Origin: Bacteroidota bacterium
Lineage (GTDB): Bacteria > Bacteroidota > Bacteroidia > Chitinophagales > Chitinophagaceae
Direction: 5' to 3'
Length of the DNA stretch: 7,138 nucleotides
NCBI GenBank assembly: GCA_023433755.1
Contig: JAEYUA010000067.1
Span: 1 to 7,138 of the forward strand
The notes under the pieces are model-generated. The model did no database searches, was not told the origin of the DNA, and saw only the letters and a program-made list of their open reading frames with translations. Positions 1-6,840 of this stretch are shown here, piece by piece (position 1 is the first letter of the stretch; the number at the start of each line of letters is the position of its first letter). Made by a program: the position numbers and the translations under genes.

Positions 1-41
1 AGCCAATAGCCAATAGCCAATAGCCAGTGGCCAGTGGCAGT
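1..41. repeat. Degenerate heptamer tandem repeat (AGCCAAT type)
   Basis: Three exact copies of AGCCAAT (1-7, 8-14, 15-21) are followed by AGCCAGT (22-28), GGCCAGT (29-35) and a shortened GGCAGT (36-41). The array decays towards the gene, which suggests drift at its edge. It begins at the first base of the window, so its full length is unknown. It sits just upstream of the aromatic operon in non-coding DNA. I see no transposase, CRISPR spacing or palindromic repeat that would assign it to a named class. A function as a regulatory site is possible but unsupported. Confidence 0.8.
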
Positions 42-74
42 ATTATCACAGAAGATACATAAAAAAATTGCACG

Positions 75-1148
75 ATGGACTCAAACAATCTCCAGGATAT
101 CTGGACAAAAAAGCCGCTCATCATATCTGGTCCCTGCAGCGCCGAAACCGAGGAGCAGGTAGTAGAAACTGCCCGGCGTATTGCACTAACCGGTAAGGTG
201 GATGTGCTGCGGGCAGGCATCTGGAAACCTCGTACAAGGCCTGGTAGTTTTGAAGGTGTAGGTGCCAAGGGCCTGGTATGGCTGCAGCAGGCGAAAAAAC
301 TGACGGGTCTCCCGGTTGCAGTGGAAGTAGCAACAGGCAAACAGGTAGAAGATGCCCTGCATTTTGATATCGATATTTTATGGATCGGCGCACGTACCAC
401 CGTGAATCCATTCAGTGTTCAGGAAGTGGCAGATGCGCTGCGTGGTGTGGATGTTCCGGTGCTGGTCAAAAATCCCATCAACCCGGATCTTGAACTCTGG
501 ACCGGGGCAGTGGAACGGGTTTCCAAATCAGGTATCAAACAACTGGGATTGATACACCGTGGTTTCTCTTCTTATGGAAATACGGAATTCCGCAATGCAC
601 CCATGTGGCATCTGGCTATTGAAATGAAGAGAAGAAATCCGGAACTTTTGATGATCAATGATCCTTCACACATCTGCGGGCGCAGGGACATTTTGCTGGA
701 GGTGGCACAGGAAGCCATCGACCTGGATTATGACGGGCTGATGATCGAATCGCATATCGATCCTGCCAATGCCTGGAGTGATGCGGCCCAGCAGGTAACG
801 CCGGAACAGCTTTCGGAAATGCTGGATTCAATCATTTGGAGAAGGGAAGAAGACGTGGCTTCCGCCGAATACCACCAGGCACTGGAAAAACTGCGCAACC
901 AGATCAATCATTTGGATGATGAACTGATGCAGATTCTTGGCCAGAGAATGAAAGTTGCCGAGAAAATCGCTGAATATAAAAAGGGAAATAATATCACGAT
1001 CTTGCAAACCAACCGCTGGAATGAAATACTAAACCGTGCTTTCCAGCGGGCAGATAAACTGGGATTGAGCAGGGAATTCATCACTAAATATTTCGACGCG
1101 GTTCACATGGAAAGCATTAGTCACCAAACCAAAGTATTTAATAGCTGA
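75..1148 (+). CDS. Bifunctional DAHP synthase / chorismate mutase (AroQ type, C-terminal)
   Basis: Cytoplasmic enzyme of 357 residues joining two steps. The N-terminal domain (about 12-255) condenses phosphoenolpyruvate with erythrose 4-phosphate to DAHP, the first shikimate step. The C-terminal domain (about 265-350) converts chorismate to prephenate. Visible marks of a type I-beta DAHP synthase are GPCSAE (19-24), RAGIWKPRTRPGSFEG (46-61), KNPINP (132-137) and PSHICGRR (197-204). Likely metal ligands are Cys21, His199, Glu225 and Asp236. The mutase helix has Arg274, Arg291, Lys302 and Arg314 at the same spacing as Arg11, Arg28, Lys39 and Arg51 of E. coli AroQ. The related Porphyromonas gingivalis fusion is reported to be inhibited by prephenate, so feedback control through the mutase domain is a reasonable inference. 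ATG at 75 is chosen because the conserved core starts soon after it. The stop overlaps the aroB start by one base (TGATG). Confidence 0.96.
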   Translation: MDSNNLQDIWTKKPLIISGPCSAETEEQVVETARRIALTGKVDVLRAGIWKPRTRPGSFEGVGAKGLVWLQQAKKLTGLPVAVEVATGKQVEDALHFDIDILWIGARTTVNPFSVQEVADALRGVDVPVLVKNPINPDLELWTGAVERVSKSGIKQLGLIHRGFSSYGNTEFRNAPMWHLAIEMKRRNPELLMINDPSHICGRRDILLEVAQEAIDLDYDGLMIESHIDPANAWSDAAQQVTPEQLSEMLDSIIWRREEDVASAEYHQALEKLRNQINHLDDELMQILGQRMKVAEKIAEYKKGNNITILQTNRWNEILNRAFQRADKLGLSREFITKYFDAVHMESISHQTKVFNS

Positions 1149-2161
1149 TGCCAGTGAAAAAGACCAGGTATGGTTCATCAACAGTACACTTCCACCTCGA
1201 TGGGCGCTTTTCCATGCTCAAAACCATCGCTTCTGGTAAAAAAACATTTTTGATTACTGATGAAAATGTTTTCGCCGCGCATCAAAAAAAATTTAAGGCC
1301 TGGCCCACCATTGTAATCAAGGCAGGGGAGCAGTACAAGGTGCAGTCCACTGCGGATGATATCATCCGCCAACTGATTGAACACGGTGCCAACAGATTCT
1401 CCATGCTTGTAGGAGTGGGAGGCGGAGTGGTCACAGATATCACCGGTTATGTGGGAGCGGTGTACATGCGTGGTATTGCTGTGGGATTTATTCCCACCAC
1501 GCTGCTTGCCATGGTGGATGCCGCCATTGGCGGAAAGAACGGGGTTGATGTAGGAGTTTATAAAAACATGGCAGGAACCATCCGCCAGCCTTCTTTTCTT
1601 TTGTATGACACCAGCCTGCTGCAAACACTGCCGGAGCAGGAGTGGAGAAACGGTTTTGCCGAGATCATTAAACATGCGGCTATTAAAAGCCCCGCGATGT
1701 TTGCCGAACTGCAACGGAATGATCTCAGCAAATACAGGAAAAACAAAAAACTGCTTGAAGTGCTGGTGAACCGCAACATGATGATCAAGTCAAGGCTGGT
1801 GCAGCAGGATGAGTTTGAAAAAGGGGAGCGGAAACTGCTCAACTTCGGCCATACGCTGGGCCATGCGCTGGAGAACCAATACCATCTTTCACATGGAGAA
1901 GCCATTGCTGTGGGCATGGTTTACGCGGCAACTTTTTCGGAACGTATACTGGGTTTTAAAAAAGCGGCAGCAATTAAAAACCTGTTGAACCAATACGGAC
2001 TGCCTACGGAACTAAACTTTGACCGTGCAAAAATCCTGCATGTGCTCAGCCGCGACAAGAAAAAAGACCTTGACCGCATTCACTATGTGCTGTTGAAAAA
2101 GATCGGTAAAGCGGTAACACAACCTTTAAGCATTTCACAGATAGAGGATTTATTTCAATGA
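1148..2161 (+). CDS. aroB: 3-dehydroquinate synthase
   Basis: NAD-dependent, divalent-metal enzyme converting DAHP to 3-dehydroquinate, the second shikimate step, in the cytoplasm. At 337 residues it is slightly shorter than the usual 350-360. The nucleotide-binding stretch VGVGGGVVTDITGY lies at 88-101, followed by the substrate-site segments PTTLLAMVDAAIGGKNGVD (116-134) and KNMAGTIRQP (139-148). Expected metal ligands are Glu172 in AEIIKH, His235 in NFGHTLGHALE and His249 in SHGEA, so the active site looks complete. The glycine-rich loop reads VVTDITGY where E. coli-type enzymes have VVGDMAGF; I take this as lineage variation. The gene starts inside the upstream stop codon and its own TGA overlaps the aroA ATG by four bases (ATGA), which points to translational coupling along the operon. 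The start at 1148 leaves a short but plausible N-terminal beta strand before the Rossmann-like domain. Confidence 0.97.
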   Translation: MPVKKTRYGSSTVHFHLDGRFSMLKTIASGKKTFLITDENVFAAHQKKFKAWPTIVIKAGEQYKVQSTADDIIRQLIEHGANRFSMLVGVGGGVVTDITGYVGAVYMRGIAVGFIPTTLLAMVDAAIGGKNGVDVGVYKNMAGTIRQPSFLLYDTSLLQTLPEQEWRNGFAEIIKHAAIKSPAMFAELQRNDLSKYRKNKKLLEVLVNRNMMIKSRLVQQDEFEKGERKLLNFGHTLGHALENQYHLSHGEAIAVGMVYAATFSERILGFKKAAAIKNLLNQYGLPTELNFDRAKILHVLSRDKKKDLDRIHYVLLKKIGKAVTQPLSISQIEDLFQ

Positions 2162-3435
2162 AAGCAATTATCTCACCTTCTTTCATAAATGGTACCATCC
2201 AGGTGCCGGCTTCTAAAAGCGCTATGCAGCGGGCCTGTGCAGCAGCCCTGATACGTAAAGGGAAAACTGTTTTGCATAACCCGGGACGTTCGGCTGATGA
2301 TCTTGCCGCACTTGGTATCATAACACAACTGGGCGCAACCACAATTGAGGTTGATGAAAATATTGAAATAGAAAGTCATGGAGTGAATCCCATTTCTGAT
2401 ACAATCAATTGTGGTGAAAGTGGTTTGTCGGCCAGGATGTTTACCTCTATTGCAGCCACAAGCAGCAAGCCCCTGGTAGTTACTGGTACCGGCAGTTTAT
2501 TAAAAAGACCTTTTGATTTTTTCGAGACTACTTATCCGAAGCTGCAGGTTTCCATCGAAACCAATCAAGGCTTATTGCCTCTCAATATACAAGGTCCGCT
2601 CCAGCCGGCTCATATTGAAATTGATGGGCAGCTTTCGTCGCAATTTTTGACAGGGTTGTTATTTGCTTATGCTGCTGCTGGTGCGAAGGGGGTGAGCATC
2701 AACGTTAGAAATCTCAAGAGCAGGCCCTATGTAGACCTGAGCATCCTGGTGCTGGCATCTTTTGGATTGAATACGCCCCTGCTGCATGATCATCGTTTAT
2801 TTCATTTCAATAACCAGCCCCAGGAGCCTAAAAATGATCCATTTCATTATTCAGTAGAAGCTGACTGGAGCAGTGCTTCATTTTTTTTGGTTGCCGGTGC
2901 CATCGCTGGGGAAATAAGGCTTGAGGGGTTGGACAATTTTTCTGTGCAGGGAGATAAGATGGTGCTTCATGCATTGATGCAAACTGGAGCTTCGCTTAGC
3001 ATAGAGCCTGAAAGTATAACTGTTCGCCAGGGCAAACTGAAACCTTTTCATTTTAACGCAACAGATTGTCCCGATCTTTTTCCTCCCCTTGTAGCTTTGG
3101 CTGCGTATTGCCATGGTACTTCAGTGATCGAAGGGGTCAATAGGTTATATCATAAGGAAAGTAACAGGGCGCTGACCCTGCAGCAGGAATTCAGAAAAAT
3201 GGGAGTCATAGTTGACCTGCAGGATGACCTGATGATTATCAAGGGTGGCGGAGGTGTGAAAGCGGCAGAAGTAGATGCCCATCATGACCACCGTATTGCA
3301 ATGGCCTGTGCTGTTGCTGCCCTGAAAGCTGATGGTGAAATGGAAATTGAGGGTGCTGAGGCAGTGAATAAATCTTACCCGCAATTCTGGGATCATCTCA
3401 GGCAAGTAAAAGCAGGTGTAACTTTAAGCAAATAA
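2158..3435 (+). CDS. aroA: 3-phosphoshikimate 1-carboxyvinyltransferase (EPSP synthase)
   Basis: Transfers the enolpyruvyl group of PEP to shikimate 3-phosphate, the sixth shikimate step. The 425 residues match the family length and both inside-out alpha/beta domains are present. Recognisable sites, with E. coli equivalents aligned by eye, are PASKS with Lys20/Ser21 and Arg25 (Lys22, Ser23, Arg27), SSQ at 160-162 (169-171), VEADWSSAS at 233-241, PDLFPPL with catalytic Asp306 (Asp313), KESNR at 333-337 with Glu334 (Glu341), DHRIAMA at 377-383 and Lys405 (Lys411). The PEP/glyphosate loop is CGESGLSARM (85-94) rather than GNAGTAMRP: Gly89 and Arg93 are kept, but Met94 stands where Pro101 is in E. 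coli. KESNR also has Asn in place of the usual Asp. These changes suggest a divergent but functional subfamily. It overlaps aroB by four bases and is followed after four bases by aroC. Confidence 0.96.
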   Translation: MKAIISPSFINGTIQVPASKSAMQRACAAALIRKGKTVLHNPGRSADDLAALGIITQLGATTIEVDENIEIESHGVNPISDTINCGESGLSARMFTSIAATSSKPLVVTGTGSLLKRPFDFFETTYPKLQVSIETNQGLLPLNIQGPLQPAHIEIDGQLSSQFLTGLLFAYAAAGAKGVSINVRNLKSRPYVDLSILVLASFGLNTPLLHDHRLFHFNNQPQEPKNDPFHYSVEADWSSASFFLVAGAIAGEIRLEGLDNFSVQGDKMVLHALMQTGASLSIEPESITVRQGKLKPFHFNATDCPDLFPPLVALAAYCHGTSVIEGVNRLYHKESNRALTLQQEFRKMGVIVDLQDDLMIIKGGGGVKAAEVDAHHDHRIAMACAVAALKADGEMEIEGAEAVNKSYPQFWDHLRQVKAGVTLSK

Positions 3436-3439
3436 AAAC

Positions 3440-4435
3440 ATGAACTCATTCGGCAGGATCTTCAGGGTAAATATTTTCGGAGAATCACACGGGCCTTCGG
3501 TTGGTATCATCATTGATGGTTGTCCAGCCGGCCTGTCTTTTCTGCCTGGTGATTTCTCGAATGACCTGGAGAGAAGAAAAGGGGGCATACAAAAAGGAAC
3601 CACTCCACGGAAAGAGGATGATATTCCTGCTTTTCTTTCTGGCTTTTTTAATGGCCATACTACCGGCGCTCCGCTCACCATTGTTTTTGAAAATAAAAAT
3701 ATACGCTCTGCAGATTACGAGAAGAACCGTTCCATTCCAAGACCGGGACATGCCGACCTGGTAGCCAGTCAAAAATTCGGGGGATTTGAAGATTACCGTG
3801 GTGGTGGTCATTTTAGTGGAAGGCTCACTGTTTGTTTGGTAGCGGCCGGCGTGGTGGCTAAAAAAATTCTGAAAGGCATTAAGATCCACGCCACACTTGT
3901 GGAAGTTGGCGGTGAAAAAGACGTGGAGGCCGGCTTGCAGAAGGCTATTGCACAAAAAGATTCTGTTGGTGGTATTGTTGAATGCGTGGTTAAGGGATTG
4001 CCGCCTGGATTGGGTGAGCCATTTTTCGATTCCGTAGAATCATTGATCGCGCATGCTGCTTTTTCTATTCCTGCTGTTAAGGGAATTGAATTTGGTGCAG
4101 GGTTCAGGGCTGCGACCATGTTTGGTTCCGAACACAATGATGCCATCATGGATGCATCAGGGCAAACTGCCAGCAATCATGCGGGTGGTGTAGTTGGTGG
4201 CATCAGCACAGGTAATGATCTTATTTTTCGCGTAGTGGTGAAACCCACATCATCTACACCCAAGGAGCAGGAATCATGGAACCTGGACACCAATGCCATG
4301 GAAAAATTTTCAGTAAAAGGTCGCCACGACCTTTGCATTGCCCTGCGTGTACCTCCTGTACTGGAAGCAATAACAGCAATTGTGCTGGCAGACCTCATGA
4401 TGCTGGAACAAAAGATCAGCCGTTTGATTTCCTGA
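3440..4435 (+). CDS. aroC: Chorismate synthase
   Basis: Makes chorismate from EPSP by trans-1,4 elimination of phosphate using reduced FMN, the last step of the common aromatic pathway. Conserved segments are FGESHG (13-18, His17), RRKGG (45-49), RPGHAD (101-106, His104), DYRGGGHFSGRLT (118-130), PPGLGEP (188-194), FGSEHND (228-234) and GRHDLC (294-299, Asp297), where most family members have GRHDPC. At 331 residues it is shorter than the common 350-390. By eye the loss lies around residues 155-175, between the strand ending LVEVGG and DSVGG, where E. coli AroC carries about 20-25 more residues. All catalytic motifs lie outside this gap, so it is probably active. The ATG follows the aroA stop by four bases. 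The 3' end overlaps the convergent dipeptidase gene by 20 bases. Confidence 0.96.
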   Translation: MNSFGRIFRVNIFGESHGPSVGIIIDGCPAGLSFLPGDFSNDLERRKGGIQKGTTPRKEDDIPAFLSGFFNGHTTGAPLTIVFENKNIRSADYEKNRSIPRPGHADLVASQKFGGFEDYRGGGHFSGRLTVCLVAAGVVAKKILKGIKIHATLVEVGGEKDVEAGLQKAIAQKDSVGGIVECVVKGLPPGLGEPFFDSVESLIAHAAFSIPAVKGIEFGAGFRAATMFGSEHNDAIMDASGQTASNHAGGVVGGISTGNDLIFRVVVKPTSSTPKEQESWNLDTNAMEKFSVKGRHDLCIALRVPPVLEAITAIVLADLMMLEQKISRLIS

Positions 4436-5120
4436 ACTCCCTGAAGCGGATATCAAGCAAGGGATAATTCCTGTCATTAGGCCAGCTATAATGCCACCAT
4501 TCGGTTGAGAGTGCCCTGAAACCCTGCTTTTCCATTAGCTCTTTTAATAGTTTCCGGTTTTTTAACACTTCGGCGGGAAGCGCAGTGAAATTATGATGGG
4601 CTGTATCGGTGAAATGGTCGAAACCAGTTCCCATATTGAGTTCTTTACCTGTTTTTAAATCAACCAGGGTCAGGTCCACGGACAAGCCGCGGTTATGTCC
4701 TGAACCCTTGGAAGGATCAGCCACATACCTTTCATCTTTGATCAGCTCCCACATTTTTTGAGTAACATGAAAAGGCCGGTAGGCATCAAAGATCTGCAGC
4801 CCAAGTCCCTGCTTTTTCAATGTTTCCTGGACCTCTTTCAAAGCCAGCGCCGGTGCCTGCCTGAGATAAGTATGTTCGCCCTGTTCGTATAATTTCTGGC
4901 CGGTGAAATTATGGTTGCTGGCGTAGGCGAGGTCATAAACCAAACTGCTGTCCACAGTTTTCAGCTCTCTCATGGTATGAAGGGAGTCCTTTTTCACCTG
5001 CTGCTTGTAAATCCTGTATTTTTTAACAACTTCCGGCCCGGGAGCCTGTGCCTGGCCAATCAGTGATAATACGGATAGGTAAAGTGCGCAAATAATTTTT
5101 ATCTTGTACGTGAATCTCAT
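4416..5120 (-). CDS. ddpX: Exported D-alanyl-D-alanine dipeptidase (VanX/DdpX family, M15)
   Basis: Zinc dipeptidase of 234 residues predicted to hydrolyse D-Ala-D-Ala. The VanX signature is complete: YRP with Arg115, SGHNRGLSVD (140-149) supplying zinc ligands His142 and Asp149, and EWWH (207-210) with catalytic Glu207 and zinc ligand His210. The spacings from His142 to Asp149 and from Glu207 to His210 equal those of VanX (116-123 and 181-184). Residues 1-24 form a likely Sec signal peptide: basic start, hydrophobic core and a GQA cleavage site. It therefore probably acts in the periplasm, unlike cytoplasmic VanX of enterococci, and resistance to glycopeptides should not be assumed. Scavenging or recycling of D-Ala-D-Ala, or trimming of wall peptides, fits better. 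It diverges from the L,D-transpeptidase gene with 13 bases between the start codons. Its coding end lies inside the last codons of aroC. Confidence 0.92.
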   Translation of the reverse strand: MRFTYKIKIICALYLSVLSLIGQAQAPGPEVVKKYRIYKQQVKKDSLHTMRELKTVDSSLVYDLAYASNHNFTGQKLYEQGEHTYLRQAPALALKEVQETLKKQGLGLQIFDAYRPFHVTQKMWELIKDERYVADPSKGSGHNRGLSVDLTLVDLKTGKELNMGTGFDHFTDTAHHNFTALPAEVLKNRKLLKELMEKQGFRALSTEWWHYSWPNDRNYPLLDIRFREFRKSNG

Positions 5121-5146
5121 CGCTTGTTATCCTATGTCGAAAAATA
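5093..5146. promoter_or_regulatory. Compact divergent start region of ddpX and the L,D-transpeptidase gene
   Basis: The two divergent ATG codons (5120 minus, 5134 plus) leave only bases 5121-5133 between them, so any promoter for one gene must lie inside the other's coding sequence. Each strand has a weak match to the Bacteroidota -7 element TAnnTTTG: TAATTTTT at 5093-5100 on plus, and TATTTTTC (read on minus) at 5146-5139. Both differ from consensus at one fixed base, and neither has a well-spaced TTTG -33 element that I can find. The region is AT-rich, so chance matches are likely. The geometry is certain; the promoter calls are weak. Confidence 0.25.
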
Positions 5147-6840
5147 AAAACAGGAACCATTTGTTTTCTTCATTCAAATTAATTCTTTCCGCCGTTTTCC
5201 TCCTCCTTTTTTTCATTTCCTGCAATGATGAAAAACAAACGGATGTAACGGCGCAGGAGATTGTTGAAAAACCTGAAGACATTGATGAAGCGGCAAAGGA
5301 CATCATCAGGCGCACCATCTCCGAGATCATCAACAACGATCCGGCGCTTCCGGATTCTTTCAGGGTAAAAAATGCGGTTTGGCTCCGGCAACTGTATGAT
5401 GACCAGGATTTCAGGCCTCTCTGGTCTGCCGAAGGATCTTTCTTACGCCCCTCTGATACGCTGATGTCCTTACTTGAGAACTGCCGCCAGTTCGGATTGT
5501 TCCCCGAAGATTATTATCTGCCGAAACTTATTTCCATCAGGGAAATGGTGGCTGCCGATACAATGGCTACCAAAAACCTGGATGCTTCTTTATGGGCCTA
5601 TAATGACCTGATGCTCACATCGGCTTTTGTTCAGCTTATCCGTGATGTAAAATTGGGAAGGTTGATGCCTGATAGTGTGATGCAGAAAGATACGATCGTG
5701 AATATTGGTGTATTGAGAGCGGAACTGGATTCATTCAGAAATAATCCTACACAGGTTTTTCTTGAAAAGTTCGAGCCGGTGCACCAGGATTATCACAAAC
5801 TCAAAAAAAGCCTGGCCCATTTTCTCGACAGTGCCGTTTTGAGAAAGTACACCTATGTGAGTGCGAGCGGTAAAGACAGTTCTTTATTGAAGAAACTTTT
5901 ATATAAAAGGATCAGTGAAGAGGATTCACTTCACCTGGAACAAAACCCTCAACCTGATTCATTACAAATTGCCACTGCCATCAAAAAATACCAGAAGCTT
6001 TATAAAATGAAAGCTGATGGTAAGATATCTACCGCGCTGGTAGCCCGGCTGAATAATACCGAACTGGAAAAATTCATCAGGGTAGCCATCAACATGGACC
6101 GGTACAAACAATTATCACCCTTACCCAAACAATACCTCTGGGTGAATATGCCCGGTTATTACCTGGAAATGCGCGACAGTGATACGGTGGCATTGCGCTC
6201 AAAAATTGTGGTAGGCAAACCTAAAACACGTACACCGGTGATCACGAGCGCCATCAACAACATGATCACTTATCCTCAATGGCATATCCCGGAAAGTATC
6301 ATCAAGCAGGAGATCCTTCCCGGGTTGAAAAAAGATGCGGGTTATACCAAGAAGAAAGGATACAGTATTTTGGATAAAGATGGAAATGAAGTGGATCCCT
6401 ATTCGGTTGACTGGTCAAAATATAAGACCGGCATTCCTTACCGGGTGATACAGGGAAGCGGTGATGACAATGCGCTGGGCATTTTGAAATTCAATTTCCC
6501 TAACACCCATTCCGTATACCTGCATGATACCAACCAGCGCTACCTTTTCAGCAGGAGCAGCAGGGCATTGAGTCATGGCTGTGTGAGAGTGCAGGCCTGG
6601 AACGAACTGGCCCGCTTTATCCTGAAAAATGACAGCCTGCATTCGGCCAATGCGATTCCGGCTGACAGTCTTCAAAGCTGGCTGTCGCAGAAAAAGAAAC
6701 AGTATATACCTGTACGCAAACCCATTCCGCTTTACATCCGTTATTTTACCTGTGATGCCAAAGAGGAAGGGCTGGTTTTTTACGAAGACATTTACGGAGA
6801 GGATAAAAAGTTCCGCGACAGGATCTTTACCACTAAATAA
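5134..6840 (+). CDS. Lipoprotein L,D-transpeptidase, YcbB/LdtD-like
   Basis: Forms 3-3 peptide cross-links in peptidoglycan, or a related transfer, with a YkuD-type cysteine active site. The protein has 568 residues from ATG 5134. An in-frame TTG at 5104 would add ten residues before the signal peptide and run 17 bases into the ddpX gene, so it is less likely. Residues 1-30 make a lipoprotein signal: Lys/Arg-rich start, hydrophobic stretch 16-28 and a lipobox-like FISC with Cys30. Next come an alpha-helical scaffold of the YcbB type (about 60-270, including FRPLW at 93-97), a peptidoglycan-binding-like helical segment (about 275-310) and the catalytic domain (about 325-500). That domain contains an insertion around 380-450 resembling the YcbB capping loop, then His464 and SHGCVRV (480-486) with nucleophile Cys483. 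E. coli YcbB is 615 residues, so length fits. It is probably anchored in a membrane facing the periplasm. The following gene begins right after its stop. Confidence 0.93.
   Translation: MSKNKNRNHLFSSFKLILSAVFLLLFFISCNDEKQTDVTAQEIVEKPEDIDEAAKDIIRRTISEIINNDPALPDSFRVKNAVWLRQLYDDQDFRPLWSAEGSFLRPSDTLMSLLENCRQFGLFPEDYYLPKLISIREMVAADTMATKNLDASLWAYNDLMLTSAFVQLIRDVKLGRLMPDSVMQKDTIVNIGVLRAELDSFRNNPTQVFLEKFEPVHQDYHKLKKSLAHFLDSAVLRKYTYVSASGKDSSLLKKLLYKRISEEDSLHLEQNPQPDSLQIATAIKKYQKLYKMKADGKISTALVARLNNTELEKFIRVAINMDRYKQLSPLPKQYLWVNMPGYYLEMRDSDTVALRSKIVVGKPKTRTPVITSAINNMITYPQWHIPESIIKQEILPGLKKDAGYTKKKGYSILDKDGNEVDPYSVDWSKYKTGIPYRVIQGSGDDNALGILKFNFPNTHSVYLHDTNQRYLFSRSSRALSHGCVRVQAWNELARFILKNDSLHSANAIPADSLQSWLSQKKKQYIPVRKPIPLYIRYFTCDAKEEGLVFYEDIYGEDKKFRDRIFTTK

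Noticed and set aside
22..38. GCCA/TGGC inverted arms in the repeat as a terminator or operator
   Set aside because: The arms are a by-product of the degenerate heptamers, the loop would be one base, and no T-run follows.
1..41. CRISPR array
   Set aside because: Units are seven bases and directly contiguous with no spacers.
1178..1714. Long minus-strand open frame within aroB
   Set aside because: It lies wholly inside a gene with complete 3-dehydroquinate synthase motifs; its translation shows no recognisable domain and looks like a shadow frame.
2880..2890. Run of eight T in aroA as a slippage or programmed frameshift site
   Set aside because: The frame continues intact on both sides with conserved EPSP synthase sequence, and there is no slippery-site context or alternative frame product.
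3485..4176. Minus-strand open frames within aroC
   Set aside because: Antisense shadows of a well-conserved gene, with no domain or signal that I recognise.
4416..5120. Vancomycin resistance operon
   Set aside because: No vanH, vanA-type ligase or vanRS genes are present, and the dipeptidase carries a signal peptide.
5104..5133. TTG start for the L,D-transpeptidase, adding ten residues
   Set aside because: It overlaps the divergent ddpX coding sequence, places non-signal residues before a well-formed lipoprotein signal, and an ATG at 5134 begins that signal exactly.
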